The position numbers and the translations under genes are program-made. The notes under the pieces were generated by a model that did no database searches, was not told the DNA's origin, and saw only the letters and a list, made by a program, of their open reading frames with translations. Positions 61,541-64,000 of a DNA stretch of 64,000 bases are shown here, one piece after another (the first letter of the stretch is position 1; every line of letters starts with the position of its first letter). Source of the stretch: Streptomyces cyaneogriseus subsp. noncyanogenus (lineage in GTDB: Bacteria; Actinomycetota; Actinomycetes; Streptomycetales; Streptomycetaceae); contig NZ_CP010849.1 of NCBI RefSeq assembly GCF_000931445.1, positions 2,480,001-2,544,000 on the forward strand, read 5' to 3'.

Positions 61541-62781
61541 GCACGGATGTGTCCGCCAAGACTCCGGCCCCCGCGCCGGCCGGCAAGGGCGGGTCGGCCG
61601 GCGGGGACGGCCTGCTCCACCTGATGCTGGACGGCATGCGCCGCAACATGCGGCAGTACGGCATGCTGTTCGCCCTCGGCCTGATCGTGGCGCTGTTCGC
61701 CGTGTGGACCGACGGCGACCTGCTGCTGCCGCGCAACGTCTCCAACCTGGTGCTGCAGAACAGCTACATCCTGATCCTGGCGATCGGCATGATGCTGGTC
61801 ATCATCGCGGGCCACATCGATCTGTCGGTCGGCTCACTGACGGCGTTCATCGGCTCGATGGCCGCCGTGTTCATGGTCAAACACGACCTGCCGTGGCCGC
61901 TGGCGGTGGTGCTGTGCCTGGCGATGGGCGCGCTCGCGGGCGCCGCGCAAGGGTTCTTCATCGCCTACGGCGGCATACCGTCGTTCATCGTGACCCTGGC
62001 CGGCATGCTGGTCTTCCGCGGTCTGACGGAGATCTTCCTGGAGGGCCAGACCCTCGGCCCGTTCCCGGAGGGGCTCCAGAAGGTGGCCAACGGCTTCCTG
62101 CCCGAAGTCGGCCCCGAGACGAACTACCACAATCTGACACTGCTGCTGGGCCTCGCCCTCATCGCCTTCGTCGTCTTCCAGGAGGTGCGCGACCGCAGGC
62201 GGCAGCAGGAGTTCGCCCTGGACGTCCTGCCGGCCAGGCTGTTCGCGCTGAAGCTGGTCGCGCTGGTCGCCGCGGTCCTCGTCGTCACGCTGCTGCTCGC
62301 CAGCTACAAGGGCGCCCCGATCGTGCTGCTGATCCTCGGCGTGCTGCTGGTCGGCTTCGGCTACGTCATGCGCAACGCGATCATCGGCCGCCACATCTAC
62401 GCCATCGGCGGCAACCTGCCGGCGGCCAAGCTGTCGGGCGTGAAGGACAAGAAGGTCACCTTCCTGGTCTTCCTGAACATGGGCATGCTCGCGGCCCTGG
62501 CGGGCCTGGTCTTCGCCGCCCGCTTCAACGCGGCCTCGCCCAAGGCCGGCCTCAACTTCGAGCTGGAGGCGATCGCGGCCTCGTTCATCGGCGGGGCGTC
62601 GATGAGCGGCGGCGTCGGCACGGTCCTCGGCGCGATCATCGGCGGCCTGGTCCTGGGCGTGCTGAACAACGGTATGAACCTCGTCGGCATCGGCACCGAC
62701 TGGCAGCAGGTCATCAAGGGCCTGGTGCTGCTGGCGGCGGTCGGGTTCGACGTGTGGAACAAGCGCAGGGTCGGTTCGTAA
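61537..62781 (+). CDS. Sugar ABC transporter permease (XylH/RbsC/MmsB type)
   Basis: 414 residues from ATG 61537, overlapping the ATPase stop. About 10-11 transmembrane segments. Family blocks: [80 protein letters not shown] and [20 protein letters not shown]. The insert around residues 180-245 (charged loop [11 protein letters not shown] plus an extra hydrophobic pair) is characteristic of MmsB/XylH-like permeases. It forms the membrane channel of the importer. Confidence 0.96.
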   Translation: MSTDVSAKTPAPAPAGKGGSAGGDGLLHLMLDGMRRNMRQYGMLFALGLIVALFAVWTDGDLLLPRNVSNLVLQNSYILILAIGMMLVIIAGHIDLSVGSLTAFIGSMAAVFMVKHDLPWPLAVVLCLAMGALAGAAQGFFIAYGGIPSFIVTLAGMLVFRGLTEIFLEGQTLGPFPEGLQKVANGFLPEVGPETNYHNLTLLLGLALIAFVVFQEVRDRRRQQEFALDVLPARLFALKLVALVAAVLVVTLLLASYKGAPIVLLILGVLLVGFGYVMRNAIIGRHIYAIGGNLPAAKLSGVKDKKVTFLVFLNMGMLAALAGLVFAARFNAASPKAGLNFELEAIAASFIGGASMSGGVGTVLGAIIGGLVLGVLNNGMNLVGIGTDWQQVIKGLVLLAAVGFDVWNKRRVGS

Positions 62782-62788
62782 GCCATCC

Positions 62789-62812
62789 GGGCCCCGCCGG
62801 CCGGCGGGGCCC
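62789..62812. terminator. 24-bp perfect palindrome between permease and epimerase genes
   Basis: GGGCCCCGCCGG followed immediately by CCGGCGGGGCCC, then TTCCTTTC. It can fold as a strong hairpin that ends or attenuates the importer transcript, with part reading through to the epimerase gene 21 nt later. Confidence 0.7.
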
Positions 62813-62833
62813 TTCCTTTCGCAGGAGCCGCAC

Positions 62834-63982
62834 ATGGAACTGAGCAGACGCACGGTCATCGCGGGCGCCGCCGCGGCGGGCCTCGCCGCCGCCACCACGG
62901 CCGGCCCCGCACACGCCACGGGAGGCAGGAAGCCGGTGAAGGAACTCTTCGGGAAGCTCGCCGACGGGACGAAGGTCCACCGCTGGTCGCTGGAGAACGG
63001 CGGCACGCGGATGAAGGTCCTCTCCTACGGCGGCGTCGTGCAGTCCCTGGAGATCCCCGACCGGCGCGGCCGGTACGCGAACGTCTCCGCGGGCTTCGAC
63101 GACCTCGACGACTACGTGGCCCGCAGCCCGCACTTCGGCGCCCTGATCGGCCGGTACGGCAACCGCATCGCCAAGGGCCGCTTCACCCTGGACGGCACGA
63201 CGTACCAGCTCTCCGTCAACGACGGCGAGAACTCCCTGCACGGCGGCGCCCTCGGCTTCGACTACCGGGTGTGGGACGTCGAGCCGTTCACCGAGGGCTC
63301 CGACGTCGGCCTCCGCCTGCGCTACACCAGCGCCGACGGCGAGATGGGCTACCCGGGCACGCTGAAGGCGAAGGTCACCTACACCCTCACCCGCTTCGGC
63401 GACTGGCGCATCGACTACGAGGCCACCACCGACAAGGCCACCGTCGTCAACCTCACCAGCCACGTCTACTGGAACCTGGCCGGCGAGGGCAGCGGCACCA
63501 TCGAGGACCACGAGCTGTCGATCGCCGCCTCCCGCTTCACGCCCACCGACGCGGGCCTGATCCCCACCGGCGAGCTGGCCAAGGTCGCGGGCACCCCGTT
63601 CGACTTCCGCCGGGCCAAGCCGATCGGCCGGGACATCCGCGCCGGGCACCCGCAGCTCGTCCTGGCCAAGGGCTTCGACCACAACTGGGTGCTGGACAAG
63701 GGCGTCACCGCCCGCCCGGAGCACATCGCCACCCTGCGCGACCCGTCCTCCGGCCGCACCCTGCGGATCGCCACCGACCAGCCGGGCCTGCAGTTCTACT
63801 CCGGCAACTTCCTCGACGGCACCCTGACCGGCCCCGGCGGCTCCGTCTACCGGCAGGGCGACGCCCTGTGCCTGGAGACCCAGCACTTCCCGGACTCCCC
63901 GAACCAGCCGTCGTTCCCCTCGACCGTGCTGCGCCCGGGGCAGACGTACCGGTCGACGACGGTGCACACGTTCGGCGCCTGA
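62834..63982 (+). CDS. galM: Exported aldose 1-epimerase with Tat signal
   Basis: 382 residues from ATG 62834 (GCAGGAG upstream). The N-terminus MELSRRTVIAGAAAAGLA is a twin-arginine signal, cleaved near AHA|TGG (residue 28). The epimerase domain has VLSYGGVVQSLEIPDRRG, LIGRYGNRIAKGRF, LHGGALGFDYRVWDV, catalytic His in LTSHVYWNLAG and Glu in CLETQHFPDSPNQPSFPS. Being exported, it would equilibrate sugar anomers outside the membrane before uptake by the adjacent ABC importer. It is a paralogue of the cytoplasmic epimerase at 46802. Confidence 0.94.
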   Translation: MELSRRTVIAGAAAAGLAAATTAGPAHATGGRKPVKELFGKLADGTKVHRWSLENGGTRMKVLSYGGVVQSLEIPDRRGRYANVSAGFDDLDDYVARSPHFGALIGRYGNRIAKGRFTLDGTTYQLSVNDGENSLHGGALGFDYRVWDVEPFTEGSDVGLRLRYTSADGEMGYPGTLKAKVTYTLTRFGDWRIDYEATTDKATVVNLTSHVYWNLAGEGSGTIEDHELSIAASRFTPTDAGLIPTGELAKVAGTPFDFRRAKPIGRDIRAGHPQLVLAKGFDHNWVLDKGVTARPEHIATLRDPSSGRTLRIATDQPGLQFYSGNFLDGTLTGPGGSVYRQGDALCLETQHFPDSPNQPSFPSTVLRPGQTYRSTTVHTFGA

Positions 63983-64000
63983 GCCCGGACCGCACCGAGC

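Overview
The window looks like a chromosomal core segment of a Streptomyces (or very close actinomycete). It has very high GC with GC-saturated third codon positions, many GTG/TTG starts, TAGnnT-type -10 elements, and several families typical of the genus (DUF3145, DUF3052, SCO2400-like, DUF6153, DUF4429, DUF1023). The gene order fasR-fabD-fabH-acpP-fabF and aceE flanked by DUF3052, a peroxiredoxin and TerD genes is the arrangement known from Streptomyces chromosomes. I see no phage, IS element, CRISPR array, rRNA or replication origin. One tRNA gene (Val, anticodon UAC) is present.

Layout. 1-12 kb: a truncated MFS exporter; a membrane-anchored peptidoglycan-binding protein; a HAD sugar-phosphatase-like enzyme; a TMEM165/GDT1 cation transporter behind a yybP-ykoY manganese riboswitch; a secreted HNH nuclease beside a PhoD-like phosphoesterase; DoxX; DedA; DUF2277; a ketopantoate-reductase-like enzyme; a small hypothetical protein; a DUF305 lipoprotein with a DUF6153 membrane protein; and the tRNA. 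12-17.5 kb: a DUF4097-like lipoprotein, a coiled-coil membrane protein, an FmdB zinc ribbon, and a NarL-type two-component system divergent from a second DedA gene across a repeated TGCGG-N4-CCGCA operator. 17.4-26.7 kb: a Ter (tellurite/stress) module made of a HAD hydrolase, a PRTase-TRSP-StiP fusion, a CitE-like lyase, three TerD proteins, a TerA-like protein and a DUF475/TerC-type membrane protein. 26.8-31 kb: AhpE-type peroxiredoxin, DUF3052 and homodimeric pyruvate dehydrogenase E1 (aceE).

31-40 kb: an MFS exporter with its divergent TetR regulator, a DUF1023 alpha/beta hydrolase, DUF4429-SHOCT, a MerR/aldo-keto reductase operon, GNAT, a serine hydrolase and pirin. 40-45 kb: the fatty acid synthase operon with its activator FasR. 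45-55 kb: DUF3145, SGNH hydrolase, aldose 1-epimerase, an exported pyroglutamyl-peptidase-like protein whose catalytic Cys is Ser, an EI24 membrane protein, a second serine hydrolase, Ohr, an MDR oxidoreductase with a divergent MarR regulator, a decayed TetR gene and an SCO2400-like protein. 55.4-64 kb: a sugar or sugar-acid catabolic cluster with an enolase-superfamily dehydratase, a zinc dehydrogenase, a TIM-barrel-like protein of unknown function, a ChvE/XylF-type ABC importer (binding protein, double ATPase, permease) and a Tat-exported aldose 1-epimerase.

How parts work together. The fab operon makes fatty acids from malonyl-ACP and is switched by FasR. AceE supplies acetyl-CoA upstream of it. 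The Ter module combines metal-binding TerD/TerA proteins and a TerC-type membrane protein with three enzymes predicted to make an unknown small molecule. In the sugar cluster, a 16-bp motif that is almost identical in front of the dehydratase and the TIM-barrel gene suggests one regulator controls both transcription units. A recurring theme is a TAGnnT -10 element 6-9 nt before start codons that lack a Shine-Dalgarno sequence, implying leaderless mRNAs for about ten genes here.
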